A stretch of 64,000 nt of DNA from DASVHS01 sp035468985 (GTDB taxonomy: Bacteria > Acidobacteriota > Thermoanaerobaculia > Gp7-AA8): positions 1 to 64,000 of the forward strand of contig DATISF010000001.1 in the NCBI GenBank assembly GCA_035468985.1, given 5' to 3'. The notes beneath the pieces are model-generated. The model did not search any database, was not told the DNA's origin, and saw only the letters and a list, made by a program, of their open reading frames with translations. This document shows positions 9,213-17,063 of the stretch, piece after piece. Position 1 is the stretch's first letter. Each line of letters begins with the position of its first letter. The translations under genes and the position numbers were made by a program.

Positions 9213-9872
9213 TTAGGGTGTCGTCGAAACTTCGTAACGCAGGCGCGCTGCGATAGCTGCGGCCCACCCGAAAACGACCGCTCCTGCCAGCGCAACGATG
9301 GCCCCACTCCAACTCATGAAAACGATACTCAACGCAATGAGAATCGGAGCGGCGACGCCTGATGCCGCACAGTAGGCGGCCCACCTTCGATTGCCGATGG
9401 ACCAGAAGCGCCGGGCGAAGACGAACGTATCGATGATCGCGGACAGCATTGAGATGAAGAAACCGAGCGCGTGTAGTAGCGCATGGCTGCTCATCGGCAT
9501 GGCCGGTCCAGCCGGAGCCCCGGGTGGGAAGCCAAAAGCCGGATCAGGTGGGAAGACGCCGGCCACGATTAAGCCTAGCCCGAATGTCAAAACAAGCAGC
9601 GCGCCCCAAGTGCCACCGCGCTGACCGCTCAACACTCGACGTATGCCAAGGGCGCATGCGACCGCCAGCAGTCCCGTGAGGATGAAACTCGAGATTTGGA
9701 TCCATCCAAGATCTCCGAGACTGAGTTGACTGATGGCATTCTGCCGAATGTTGTAACCGGGCCGGGTGAGGGCTTGGATGATGGCAACGGAAAAGAACAG
9801 AGGACCGGCCGCTATGCCGCAGCTCAATAGCAGGCGCGTGGCGCGGCGAGGATCACCGATGACGGCGTTCAT
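9213..9872 (-). CDS. DUF998-family six-helix membrane protein, cassette gene
   Basis: A 219-residue integral membrane protein with about six hydrophobic helices. The first part, CGIAAGPLFFSVAIIQALTR followed by PGYN and NAISQLSLGDLGW, is the DUF998 signature (PGY, S.L..G..GW). Function is unknown. ATG 9872 has a GGGAGG ribosome site five bases upstream. It reads in array orientation, but unlike the other cassette genes its stop is 2.6 kb from the next attC because the BNR gene and transposase remnant intervene. Confidence 0.85.
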   Translation of the reverse strand: MNAVIGDPRRATRLLLSCGIAAGPLFFSVAIIQALTRPGYNIRQNAISQLSLGDLGWIQISSFILTGLLAVACALGIRRVLSGQRGGTWGALLVLTFGLGLIVAGVFPPDPAFGFPPGAPAGPAMPMSSHALLHALGFFISMLSAIIDTFVFARRFWSIGNRRWAAYCAASGVAAPILIALSIVFMSWSGAIVALAGAVVFGWAAAIAARLRYEVSTTP

Positions 9873-9983
9873 GCATACCTCCCGCAGGGAGATGAGATCG
9901 AGTCGAAAGCGGGAATGCCCGACGCGTGCCAGTGACGGATGGGACGGCCAGGTGTGCGGTCAAGAGAGCTGTGAGATTCGTCA

Positions 9984-10088
9984 GCCCAACGTTCCAAGCT
10001 CACCGGCTTGGAGCCGCGCGGAAATAGTAGCGCATTGGGCATGTAGCAATGCGCGGCTCCAAGTCCGGTGCAGCGCGTAGAGTTAGAC
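9984..10088 (-). repeat. attC site 4
   Basis: GCCCAAC (9984-9990) and GTTAGAC (10082-10088) enclose arms CACCGGCTTGGAGCCGCGC and GCGCGGCTCCAAGTCCGGTG; one extra A is in the right arm. The stop codon of the adjacent gene (TAA, complement of 10083-10085) lies inside the right box, a layout typical of gene cassettes. Confidence 0.85.
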
Positions 10089-10514
10089 CGCGTCTTCAGG
10101 TTCGGCAATTCTCCACTCCGGAACGAGCGACGCCGGGACGCCGGCGGCAACGAGCGTGGCGTTGAAGTAATTCGCGTCTTCTACCGTTGCGTACTCGGTT
10201 GAAAAATTGGCGATCTCGAACGCGGACCGAAAGCGAGGATTCGAACTCAGGTTTTCTGCGACGCGGCTCGCGAACAAGCGCGGATGTTTAACCAGCAGTT
10301 CTTCCAAAGGTCCGGCTCCGATCATGTATTCGTTGTTCTGCGCACAACGCCGGATGGCTTCGAGGAGAACGAGCCAGGCGCGTTCCGGATCGGTGTCGAC
10401 TAGTTGGGTGACCGCTTCCCAAGCCCACAAGTAGTCTTCTTCGGAGGGTATTCTTCGGTCTGCCGCGAGATCCACGTGCATGAGGTACCCGTTGATGATT
10501 TCGTCGTTTGTCAT
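10083..10514 (-). CDS. Small acidic DUF6869-like protein, cassette gene
   Basis: A 143-residue protein with LWAWEAVTQLVDTDPERAWL and GAGPLEELLVKHP, resembling the DUF6869 group of uncharacterised cytoplasmic proteins (often paired with immunity or cassette genes). An upstream in-frame ATG at 10568 would place 18 residues inside attC site 5, so ATG 10514 is preferred. That start is only about 11 bases from the recombination point, with no Shine-Dalgarno sequence. The stop lies inside attC site 4. The whole ORF therefore fills its cassette almost exactly. Confidence 0.7.
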   Translation of the reverse strand: MTNDEIINGYLMHVDLAADRRIPSEEDYLWAWEAVTQLVDTDPERAWLVLLEAIRRCAQNNEYMIGAGPLEELLVKHPRLFASRVAENLSSNPRFRSAFEIANFSTEYATVEDANYFNATLVAAGVPASLVPEWRIAEPEDAV

Positions 10515-10519
10515 CAGCG

Positions 10520-10619
10520 GCCCAACGTTTAGAGCTGAGCGGCTTCGGTCCGCTCGATGCTCGTGCAAGATAGCCTACCAGCGCGGCGGGCCGAAGCCCG
10601 CTCCAGCGTGGAGTTAGGC
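10520..10619 (-). repeat. attC site 5
   Basis: GCCCAAC (10520-10526) and GTTAGGC (10613-10619) enclose arms GAGCGGCTTCGGTCCGC and GCGGGCCGAAGCCCGCTC, with an extra G in the right arm. The stop of the next gene (complement of 10614-10616) lies in the right box. Confidence 0.85.
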
Positions 10620-11009
10620 TTCCGATTTACCGACGAGGTACACGTGACGGTTTCTCACTCTGTTGTGTCGAACATCTTCGAGTACCTGTCTTAGCTTGTG
10701 GTGTCTCGTTGTTTCCGGCACTTCGCCAATCCACGTTGCTCTCAGCGAGAAGCCATCCGCTTCTGCGGCGAGAACCTCCAGGGCCGCCGCGATTCCCGGA
10801 AGGACTTCAGGTTCGAGGGCCCAGGTCGGTTCGGTCCAGTCAGCACCGTCCGCCATGAGCGAACAAGAACAGCCGCCGTCGCGTGAAAAGTGAAGTGCGC
10901 CCTTGATCGGGCGGTTCGCTTTCACGACGTGCAACCCAGACACTTCGGCAAGACGCTGAGCGCTAACCTTGCTCGCGGTGGCGGGGACGGCAAAGAGCTC
11001 AAGGCACAT
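10614..11009 (-). CDS. Hypothetical cassette protein
   Basis: A 131-residue soluble protein with no family that I recognise. It starts MCLELFAVPA and contains LHFSRDGGCSCSLMADGADW, with a CSC pair, followed by a helical segment (AALEVLAAEADGFSLRATW). Its stop is inside attC site 5, and it is the outermost cassette on the side where an integrase would be expected. Ribosome site AGAGA is weak. The CSC motif could suggest metal or redox chemistry, but that is speculation. Confidence 0.65.
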   Translation of the reverse strand: MCLELFAVPATASKVSAQRLAEVSGLHVVKANRPIKGALHFSRDGGCSCSLMADGADWTEPTWALEPEVLPGIAAALEVLAAEADGFSLRATWIGEVPETTRHHKLRQVLEDVRHNRVRNRHVYLVGKSEA

Positions 11010-11105
11010 TCGCGATCTCTGCGGGTTTTCGCAGTCGTGGGAAGCCCAACTCCTGATTATGCATCACCCCGAAGCATCTGCCTGTAGGGTGCAAATCTCT
11101 ACCAG

Positions 11106-11135
11106 TCGATATCTACGCCTATTTGTAGATATCGA
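11106..11135. repeat. Perfect 11-bp inverted repeat, possible operator or terminator hairpin
   Basis: TCGATATCTAC (11106-11116) and GTAGATATCGA (11125-11135) are exact reverse complements around an 8-base spacer. It lies between the end of the aromatic operon (11184) and the first cassette gene (11009). No T-tract follows on the minus strand, so a simple terminator is doubtful. It is AT-rich compared with its surroundings. Confidence 0.6.
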
Positions 11136-11183
11136 CCCGATCTGCCACCGCCACCAAAGCGACCGGGTGGTGCTGACAGAAAC

Positions 11184-11657
11184 CTACGTCTTCGTCGGAT
11201 CGATCGAGGACTCGAGGCACAACCTCTTCGCGGGCGAGAAGCCTTCACGGGCGAGAAATCCGAGCAGGTCGAAGTCGGTCCATTCGACTTCCGTCCTGAC
11301 TTTCGTCACGCCTAAGGCGGCGACGTTCGACCGGAACTGTTGCATCAACGCACGGCCGACGCCTTTGCGGCGCAGCTCCGGCTCGACACCGACCGCGTCG
11401 ATCGATGCCGTCGGCTCGGCGATTCCGTACTCGCCGTAGTAGAGCGAGGCCACCAGGAACCCGACGATGCGGCCGTCGAGCTCGGCGACCAGCGAGATCT
11501 GCAGACCGGTCACCTGCACGCTGCGTTCGAGCAATACCTCGAAATAGCGCGGCCGGGCATGCCCGAACGAGATGCTGTCGATCCGGACGATGTCCGCAAG
11601 ATCGCGCTGCGCCATCGTGCGAACGAGTATTTCGGTTCTCTCCAGCACTTCTTCCAT
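11184..11657 (-). CDS. GNAT-family N-acetyltransferase
   Basis: A 157-residue protein with the GNAT acetyl-CoA loop ELRRKGVGRALM near residue 110 and the preceding beta-strand ASIDAVGVEP. The N-terminal part (VRTMAQRDLADIVRID) reads like RimI-type enzymes. A GGAGG site six bases before ATG 11657 fixes the start; an upstream ATG at 11687 lies inside the SDR gene. It closes the benzoyl-CoA reductase operon. GNAT proteins encoded with aromatic pathways can acetylate lysines of acyl-CoA ligases to control them, but that role here is inference. An ordinary small-molecule acetyltransferase is equally possible. Confidence 0.85.
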   Translation of the reverse strand: MEEVLERTEILVRTMAQRDLADIVRIDSISFGHARPRYFEVLLERSVQVTGLQISLVAELDGRIVGFLVASLYYGEYGIAEPTASIDAVGVEPELRRKGVGRALMQQFRSNVAALGVTKVRTEVEWTDFDLLGFLAREGFSPAKRLCLESSIDPTKT

Positions 11658-11667
11658 CGCCGCCTCC

Positions 11668-12390
11668 TCAGAGATATTGGCCGGCATCGACCCTCAGCAC
11701 CTGGCCGGTGATCCGCCGCGAGCCGGGGCCGCAGAGAAACACCACGGCCGAGGCCACGTCGTCCGGCTCCACGAGCTCGCCGATGAGTGTCTCGGCGATC
11801 GCTGCCTCCCGCACGTGCTCGGCGACGGCGTCGGTCATCGGCGTCCTCACCCATCCCGGCTCGACGACGTTGACGAGAATCCCGAACCGTCCCGTCTCGC
11901 GGCTCACGGTCTTGGCCAGGCCGAGCAGCCCGGCCTTGCTCGCCGAATACGCGGAGGTGCCGAGCTTTCCACGCTCTCCGTTGATCGATCCGATCAGAAC
12001 GATGCGGCCTCCGCCGACGCGGCGCATGATGGGAACGGCGTGGCGGATCAGCAGGAACGCGCCACGCAGATTCACCTCCTGGACCGCATCCCAATCGTCG
12101 ACGCCCAGCTTCCAGACCACGGCATCTCGCGCGATGCCGGCCGTGTGGATGGCGATGTCGATCCGCTCGTGCTGCTCGTCGACCGCGGCGATCGCGCTGG
12201 CGACCGAGGCATCGTGCCGGACGTCGCATTCGATGAATTCGAATGGAGCGATCCCCGGCTGAAGCCGGGGCTCCATCACGTCGAGGCAGATCACCTTCGC
12301 CCCCGCGTCGCGGAGAGTGGCCATGATCACGCGGCCGATGCCGCCCGATCCGCCGGTCACCACCGCCACGCGTCCCGCCAGTGGATTCAT
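11668..12390 (-). CDS. Short-chain dehydrogenase/reductase of the aromatic operon
   Basis: A 240-residue NAD(P)-dependent SDR: cofactor motif GGSGGIG near residue 14, catalytic SAYSASKAG, and the FabG-like end RRITGQVLRVDAGQYL. Its ATG overlaps the bcrD stop (TGATG), so it is co-translated with the reductase. Plausible substrates are 3-hydroxyacyl-CoA or hydroxycyclohexane-carboxyl-CoA intermediates downstream of ring reduction; the sequence does not decide. Residues about 39-49 (MEPRLQPGIAP) are encoded by a palindromic repeat inserted in frame at 12244-12275, just after the second beta-strand where cofactor specificity is normally set. Confidence 0.85.
   Translation of the reverse strand: MNPLAGRVAVVTGGSGGIGRVIMATLRDAGAKVICLDVMEPRLQPGIAPFEFIECDVRHDASVASAIAAVDEQHERIDIAIHTAGIARDAVVWKLGVDDWDAVQEVNLRGAFLLIRHAVPIMRRVGGGRIVLIGSINGERGKLGTSAYSASKAGLLGLAKTVSRETGRFGILVNVVEPGWVRTPMTDAVAEHVREAAIAETLIGELVEPDDVASAVVFLCGPGSRRITGQVLRVDAGQYL
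12244..12275. repeat. Palindromic repeat inside the SDR gene
   Basis: TGGAG (12244-12248) and CTCCA (12271-12275) flank CCCCGGCT (12253-12260) and AGCCGGGG (12263-12270). Related units lie at 29461-29513, again inside a gene, and at 47590-47625, between genes. Confidence 0.7.
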
Positions 12391-13208
12391 CACGCCACTC
12401 GTACGCTTCGGCGCTCCAGAACGCGGTGACGATACGCACCCCACAGCGCGGCACCAAGCGCGCCGGCGTAGATGGACCGCGGATCGGTGACCACCTCCAG
12501 CGCCAGCTTGTCTTCCGCGATCTTCTGCCGCAGCGCCTCGGCCAGGCCGACATCGGCCGCGAGTCCGCCGGTGATCGCCACGGTCCCTTCGGCGCCGATC
12601 GCGCGGAGCAGCTTCACGTACCGGCCCGCCATCGACAGGTGAATCCCCTTCAAAATATCCGCGGTCTTGATCCCGCGGCTGACCATGTTGATGACGTCGG
12701 TCTCCGCGAGGACCGCGCAGATACTGCTGACCATCTCGGGAGTGCCCGCGCTGCACGACATTGGCCCGACGTCTTCGAGCGTGATGCCGAGATAGCGCGC
12801 CACGTTTTCGAGGAACTGGCCCGAACCCGACGCGCACTGGCTGGTCATCCGGTACGAGAGCACGCGGCTGCGCTCATCCATCTTCAGAGCCCGCGCGTGC
12901 AGCGCGCCGATGTCCAGCGCCGCCCTCGCCTGCGGGATCAGGAAGATCGCGCCGCGCGCGTGCGTGGTCATCCCGTAGAAATGGCCGCGCCGGAAATCGA
13001 CGAGGTCGCCCTCGCCGCTCGTCGCGCAATACACGACGTCGTCACGCGTCAGATGCGCGTCGGCCAGCGCGGCGTCGTAGGACTCATTGATGACCTTCCG
13101 CAAATCGCGTTTGCGGATGCGATCGGTACGAAGAGTGAGGACCTTGTCGTCGCTGAGGACGGCAACCTTCACCGAGCTCGATCCGACGTCGATGCCCGAG
13201 GTGATCAT
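12390..13208 (-). CDS. bcrD: Benzoyl-CoA reductase (class I), subunit D
   Basis: A 272-residue member of the BadF/BadG/BcrA/BcrD ATPase family. In class I benzoyl-CoA reductase, BcrA and BcrD hydrolyse two ATP per two electrons and share a [4Fe-4S] cluster, activating electrons for dearomatisation in the cytoplasm. Visible motifs: the N-terminal phosphate loop GIDVGSSSVKVAVL, the cluster cysteine region TSQCASGSGQFLE, the adenosine loop ITGGLAADVGLAEALR and the end GALGAALWG. Length agrees with the roughly 280 residues of BcrD. ATG 13208 overlaps the bcrA stop by 4 bp, and the SDR start overlaps its own stop. Confidence 0.9.
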   Translation of the reverse strand: MITSGIDVGSSSVKVAVLSDDKVLTLRTDRIRKRDLRKVINESYDAALADAHLTRDDVVYCATSGEGDLVDFRRGHFYGMTTHARGAIFLIPQARAALDIGALHARALKMDERSRVLSYRMTSQCASGSGQFLENVARYLGITLEDVGPMSCSAGTPEMVSSICAVLAETDVINMVSRGIKTADILKGIHLSMAGRYVKLLRAIGAEGTVAITGGLAADVGLAEALRQKIAEDKLALEVVTDPRSIYAGALGAALWGAYRHRVLERRSVRVA

Positions 13209-14623
13209 GCCGCCTTCCTCTCCGCCGCGCGGAGTGCGAAGAGCGCGGCGCCGAGTGCGCCGGTGTAAATCGAGTCCGCCGACGTGTTCAGCTTCCGTTC
13301 GCCGTAGTTCTCGCGCACGAGATCCATCAGCGCCCCAACCGCGGCCTCATTTCGAGCCACACCGCCGGTGAACGTGAACTCGTCGTTGATGCCGCCCGAC
13401 CGCGCGAGGAGCGACATCGCGCGGAGGATGATCGCGCGGTGCAGGCCTTTCAGGATGTCCTCGCGGCTCTGACCGAGCGCAAGCCTCTCGCGCAGTTCCG
13501 CCCCGGCGAACACCGTACAGGTGCTGTTGATCTTCACCTGACACGTCGATTGCTGGGCCAGAGGTCCGAGCTCGTGCACGCCGAGGTTCATCTCGTCGGC
13601 GATGTATCCGAGGTAGCGGCCGCAGCCGGCGGCGCAGCGGTCGTTCATCTGGAACGTGGTGACGATTCCTTCGGAGTCGAGCTGGATCGCTTTGGTGTCC
13701 TGGCCGCCGATGTCGAGCACCGTGCGCGTGCCGGGAAACATCGCGTGCGCGCCGAGGCCGTGGCAGAGGATCTCGCTGCGGATCTGCTCCTTGGGGAACG
13801 GGAGGCGCTGCCGGCCGTAACCGGTGCCGACCGTGCCGACTTCGTTGAGGCAAAGGAGGCGAATCGACTCGATCGCGCGCAGGGCCGGCTCTCCAACCGG
13901 CATGGTCCGACTGAGAGTCGGACCTACGTCACGTAGGGCCGGCTCTCCAGCCGGCACGGTCCGACTGAGAGTCGGACCTACGTCACGTAGGGCCGGCTCT
14001 CCGGCCGGCACGGTCCGACTGAGAGTCGGACCTACGTCCTGTAGGGCCGGACCGATCAGCCGCTCGAACGCGCCTTCGAAACTCATGTTCTCGACGGTGA
14101 GAATCGCCGAATCGAAAATGCCGCAGAGAACCTCGAACGTCATGCCTTTCGGCTCGGCGAATTTCTCGGCGAGATGCATGTAGTCGGCGGCGGCGAGATC
14201 GCGGAAGAAGTCGCTCTTGCGCGAGGCGCCGGGCGCGAAATGGACGAGGGCCAGCTTCTCCATCCGGTCGCAGATGTCGCCCACGCGCTCCGCGAGCTCG
14301 AACGCGTACTGCTTGTGTCTCGGCAGCCGGACGACCTTCATCATCGTCTTGCGCAGCTGCTGCAGCTGTTCGAGATTCTGGTGCATCCGGAAGCTTTGCT
14401 CGAGGGAGTCGAGAAATCCTCGATCGGCGTTGACCGCGCGTTCCAGGAGCGTGAAGCGCGTGCGGACGAACGCTTCTTCGCGCACGATCTTGGCCGCGGC
14501 TTCGTAGTTGCTCCGGCTGTTCGTGATGCCGCGTCCGATGACGTTGCCGTCGCCGTCGAGAACGACGGCCTTCGTCGTCGTGGAGCCGAGGTCGATGCCG
14601 ACGTAGACGTCCATGGCGGTCAT
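13205..14623 (-). CDS. bcrA: Benzoyl-CoA reductase (class I), subunit A, with in-frame repeat insertion
   Basis: A 472-residue ATPase subunit paired with BcrD. Motifs: GIDLGSTTTKAVVLD at the N-terminus, DIGGQDTKAIQLD, the cluster cysteine in NDRCAAGCGRYLG, NSTCTVFAGAELRE, and the terminal loop TFTGGVARN. Known BcrA proteins are around 437 residues. The excess comes from residues about 192-248, where the 18-residue unit DVGPTLSRTVPAGEPALR is repeated three times, encoded by 54-bp palindromic repeats. The unit length is a multiple of three, so the frame survives. The insertion falls between the N-terminal helical part and the ATPase core (VGTGYGRQRLPFP). Start ATG 14623 overlaps the bcrB stop by 4 bp. 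Confidence 0.9.
   Translation of the reverse strand: MTAMDVYVGIDLGSTTTKAVVLDGDGNVIGRGITNSRSNYEAAAKIVREEAFVRTRFTLLERAVNADRGFLDSLEQSFRMHQNLEQLQQLRKTMMKVVRLPRHKQYAFELAERVGDICDRMEKLALVHFAPGASRKSDFFRDLAAADYMHLAEKFAEPKGMTFEVLCGIFDSAILTVENMSFEGAFERLIGPALQDVGPTLSRTVPAGEPALRDVGPTLSRTVPAGEPALRDVGPTLSRTMPVGEPALRAIESIRLLCLNEVGTVGTGYGRQRLPFPKEQIRSEILCHGLGAHAMFPGTRTVLDIGGQDTKAIQLDSEGIVTTFQMNDRCAAGCGRYLGYIADEMNLGVHELGPLAQQSTCQVKINSTCTVFAGAELRERLALGQSREDILKGLHRAIILRAMSLLARSGGINDEFTFTGGVARNEAAVGALMDLVRENYGERKLNTSADSIYTGALGAALFALRAAERKAA
13881..14050. repeat. Three tandem 54-bp palindromic repeats inside bcrA
   Basis: Units begin at about 13881, 13933 and 13987, with a partial fourth at 14041. Each holds two palindromes: GGGCCGGCTCTCCAGCCGG and GGTCCGACTGAGAGTCGGAC. 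The same two-palindrome design occurs between genes at 1-116, 24341-24410 and 58764-58845, where the bases inside the arms differ. The period is exactly 54 bp, which keeps bcrA open. Confidence 0.9.
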
Positions 14624-15894
14624 GCCGCGGCTCCGCGCTTTTGCGCCAGCATCTGGATGTAGCTCTCGATGCGGTTCTTGATGTTCGCGGAGGAGAAGTA
14701 GCGCGGATCGACGAGATCGCTCTCGATGAACGCGCCGGGCACGCCGGTGCGCTCCTCGAGCTGCCGCAGAATCAGGAGCTGCCCGACGCTGAACGAGTTG
14801 CAGCTCTTCACGCTGTTGATGAGGAACCCGTCGGCGTGGTACTCGCGAACGTAGCGTTCGAGGAGATCGATGCGCGACGGCAGGCCGAGATTCGTGTAGC
14901 AGCCGAGGCAGTAGTCGGCCAGGGACTCGAGAGGATGCGCGGGATCGTGACGGAAGCCACGATCGTAGAGGCCGCCGACTTTCGTGTATGAGCTGGCGAC
15001 GACGACCGCGTCCTCGTCGTAGAACATCTTCCAGAACTCGCGGAAGCTCGTCCAGTTCGGAGGGCCTTCGACGACGAGACGGTATTTCTCCCTCGCCATC
15101 GGACCTTCCGGCGTGATCGGTCCGGCGTGCGCATCGAGGCGCGCCTGCACTTCCTGGCGCAGGACGCGGTAGTAATCGACGGCTGCAGGAGTTCCGCGAA
15201 ACGCGCTGAAGATCGGGCCGATGTAGTAGACGCCGCCGAAATACGCGTCGATCGGCGACGGCGTGTTCTTGGCGCTCTCCAGCACCCACACCAGATCGTC
15301 TTCGGCGATCGCGGAGAGGCGCAGCATCTCGCGCAGGCGTTCCTCATCGTATTTCTGGCCGCTCACGGCCTCGAGCTTCGGAATGACCTCGGTCTTGATC
15401 TGCTCGATGACGTACTGGCGCTGATGCGGCTCGATCGTGCCCTTCGACTGATACGGCACGTGGAGCATGGCCACCGGAACGTCGCCGTACTCGTGTCGCA
15501 ACAGCTCGAACCATTTCATGAATGTGAAACAGCCGGTGTACGAAAGAAGAAGGAGATCGGGCTTCGGCAACGGCTTGCCGGTCGGTCCGATGTTTCCCTT
15601 CTTCAGCATGCCGATGTCGCACTTCACGTACGTGCAGACGTCTTCGCTGTGCCCCTGCTTCTCCGCCTCGGCGATGTAACCGGCGGAGAGCTTGCGCATG
15701 CCGGACTGGAGCGCGTTGATCTCCGGCAGCACGGGAAGCAGGCCGAACGAGCGCACGAGCTCATTGAGGTTGCCGGGGACGAACGTGTAGACGACTTTCT
15801 TCCCCTCGTCGTGCGCGCGCGCCAGGCGATCGTAGTGATCGCCGATCATTTGCTTCTGTAGCACCATCGAGTCTTCTTTTTTGATGTCGGTCAC
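14620..15894 (-). CDS. bcrB: Benzoyl-CoA reductase (class I), subunit B
   Basis: A protein of about 424 residues of the 2-hydroxyglutaryl-CoA dehydratase D-component/benzoyl-CoA reductase BcrB-BcrC family. BcrB with BcrC forms the module that binds benzoyl-CoA and reduces its ring. Conserved pieces are VVYTFVPGNLNELVRSFGLL near the N-terminus, the cysteine contexts YVKCDIGML, SYTGCFTFMKWFELL and NSVKSCNSFSVGQ, and GAFIESDLVDPRYFS near the end. GTG 15894 overlaps the bcrC stop by 4 bp, the coupling pattern of the rest of the operon; ATG 15867, nine codons later, is the alternative start. Confidence 0.9.
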   Translation of the reverse strand: MTDIKKEDSMVLQKQMIGDHYDRLARAHDEGKKVVYTFVPGNLNELVRSFGLLPVLPEINALQSGMRKLSAGYIAEAEKQGHSEDVCTYVKCDIGMLKKGNIGPTGKPLPKPDLLLLSYTGCFTFMKWFELLRHEYGDVPVAMLHVPYQSKGTIEPHQRQYVIEQIKTEVIPKLEAVSGQKYDEERLREMLRLSAIAEDDLVWVLESAKNTPSPIDAYFGGVYYIGPIFSAFRGTPAAVDYYRVLRQEVQARLDAHAGPITPEGPMAREKYRLVVEGPPNWTSFREFWKMFYDEDAVVVASSYTKVGGLYDRGFRHDPAHPLESLADYCLGCYTNLGLPSRIDLLERYVREYHADGFLINSVKSCNSFSVGQLLILRQLEERTGVPGAFIESDLVDPRYFSSANIKNRIESYIQMLAQKRGAAA

Positions 15895-17063
15895 ACTTCG
15901 CTCCACAGCCGGATCGAATCCGAGAACGTCCCCGCCTGCTCGCGGATCACGGCGAACTGTCCGGTGTCCTCGGAATACTTGAATTCCGTGTGCGGGATGC
16001 CGAGCTTGTCGAGCGCGGCGACGAGCATCGGCTGGTCGAGCAGCGCCGGATCGCAGAAGCTCGGCGCGCAGAACACCACTCCCTCGGCATTGTTGCGAAC
16101 GACCGAGTCGATCAGCCACGCGCCGCGCTTGCCATCGGGCGCGTAGCGCGATGCCGTCGAGGCACTCTGCTGCAGGTAGGCGTACACGAGGTCATCGAGC
16201 GGATCGCTCGTGACCTTCACGTCTCCCTGCAGCCAGCGGAGGCCGAGGAGAAGATCGTCGTCGACGGGCCAGCAGCCGGCGCGCTCAATGGTGAGAAGCA
16301 GACCGTGCGGAGGCTGCTCGCAGAACATGCCGACGAGCACCACGCGGCTGCGGTCCTGCTCGCGGCGGCTCGTGTCCAGCGGCGCGAGCTTCATGTACGC
16401 ACGAAGCATGGCCGTGTGATCTTCGGGCGGAAGCACGTTTCCGGCGCGCAGGAAGAGATAGACCTCCGACAACGGGAAGACCCACGGCTGCCTGCTGCGC
16501 AGATGGTAGAGATCGCGGAGCGCGCGGCGGTTCTCGTTGTAGACGGCGATGCTGTTGCGCAGATCGTCATCGCTGATGTTGTGACCGGCCATGCGCGCGA
16601 AGTCGTCGCGCATCGTCTGCAGCTCGTGTTTCCAGAAGAGGCCGCCCACCGGTCCCTCGAAGTTCTGCGGAACGTCGACGTAGCGGACGTATCGATCCGG
16701 GAAGAGGATCGACCACATGCCGGAGAGGTTGCGGATCACATCGCAGATCGACGGGAACAGCATTCCGTCGAGGACGTCGAGGCGTTTGGAGAGCGCCAGC
16801 TCGATGGTGCTGCGCGGGATCCGGCAGATGTAGCTCTGAAAGAAGGCGTCGCCGCGGATGATCTCGAGGCGATCGCCGCCGCCGACGACGCCGACCGGCA
16901 GCATGCCCGCGGCGTGAATCAGCTCGCGCGGGACGTAGATCGGCATGTGCCCGATGGCCATCCGGCCCGGGTGCGCGGCTTTCCACTCGTGGACCGCCGT
17001 GAGATCGATGTCGTCGTAGAGCGCCCTGGCGCGCGCGACGAGCTGCTCGAGATTCGCTTGCAT
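15891..17063 (-). CDS. bcrC: Benzoyl-CoA reductase (class I), subunit C
   Basis: A 390-residue partner of BcrB; the length agrees with the about 386 residues known for BcrC. Visible features are HMPIYVPRELIHAAGMLPVG near residue 39, the cysteine contexts SYICRIPRS, MLFPSICDVIRNLSGMW and FCAPSFCDPALLDQPM, and an acidic C-terminus. The last motif is the conserved region of this dehydratase-like fold. Its ATG overlaps the oah stop by one base. The order C-B-A-D is the one described for Thauera-type class I reductases rather than the tungsten BamBC class II enzymes. Confidence 0.9.
   Translation of the reverse strand: MQANLEQLVARARALYDDIDLTAVHEWKAAHPGRMAIGHMPIYVPRELIHAAGMLPVGVVGGGDRLEIIRGDAFFQSYICRIPRSTIELALSKRLDVLDGMLFPSICDVIRNLSGMWSILFPDRYVRYVDVPQNFEGPVGGLFWKHELQTMRDDFARMAGHNISDDDLRNSIAVYNENRRALRDLYHLRSRQPWVFPLSEVYLFLRAGNVLPPEDHTAMLRAYMKLAPLDTSRREQDRSRVVLVGMFCEQPPHGLLLTIERAGCWPVDDDLLLGLRWLQGDVKVTSDPLDDLVYAYLQQSASTASRYAPDGKRGAWLIDSVVRNNAEGVVFCAPSFCDPALLDQPMLVAALDKLGIPHTEFKYSEDTGQFAVIREQAGTFSDSIRLWSEV

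Noticed and set aside
10083..10568. N-terminal extension of the DUF6869-like protein to ATG 10568
   Set aside because: Those 18 residues would be encoded by attC site 5, which belongs to the neighbouring cassette.
11106..11135. Factor-independent terminator of the aromatic operon
   Set aside because: No T-tract follows on the minus strand and the stem is AT-rich; kept only as an inverted repeat.
13881..14050. CRISPR-like array
   Set aside because: Units are contiguous palindromic 54-mers without unique spacers, and they are coding.
13205..17063. Reading the reductase genes as 2-hydroxyacyl-CoA dehydratase with activator
   Set aside because: Two distinct ATPase subunits (A and D), two catalytic subunits and adjacent had and oah indicate class I benzoyl-CoA reductase. 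Class II BamB-I genes are absent.
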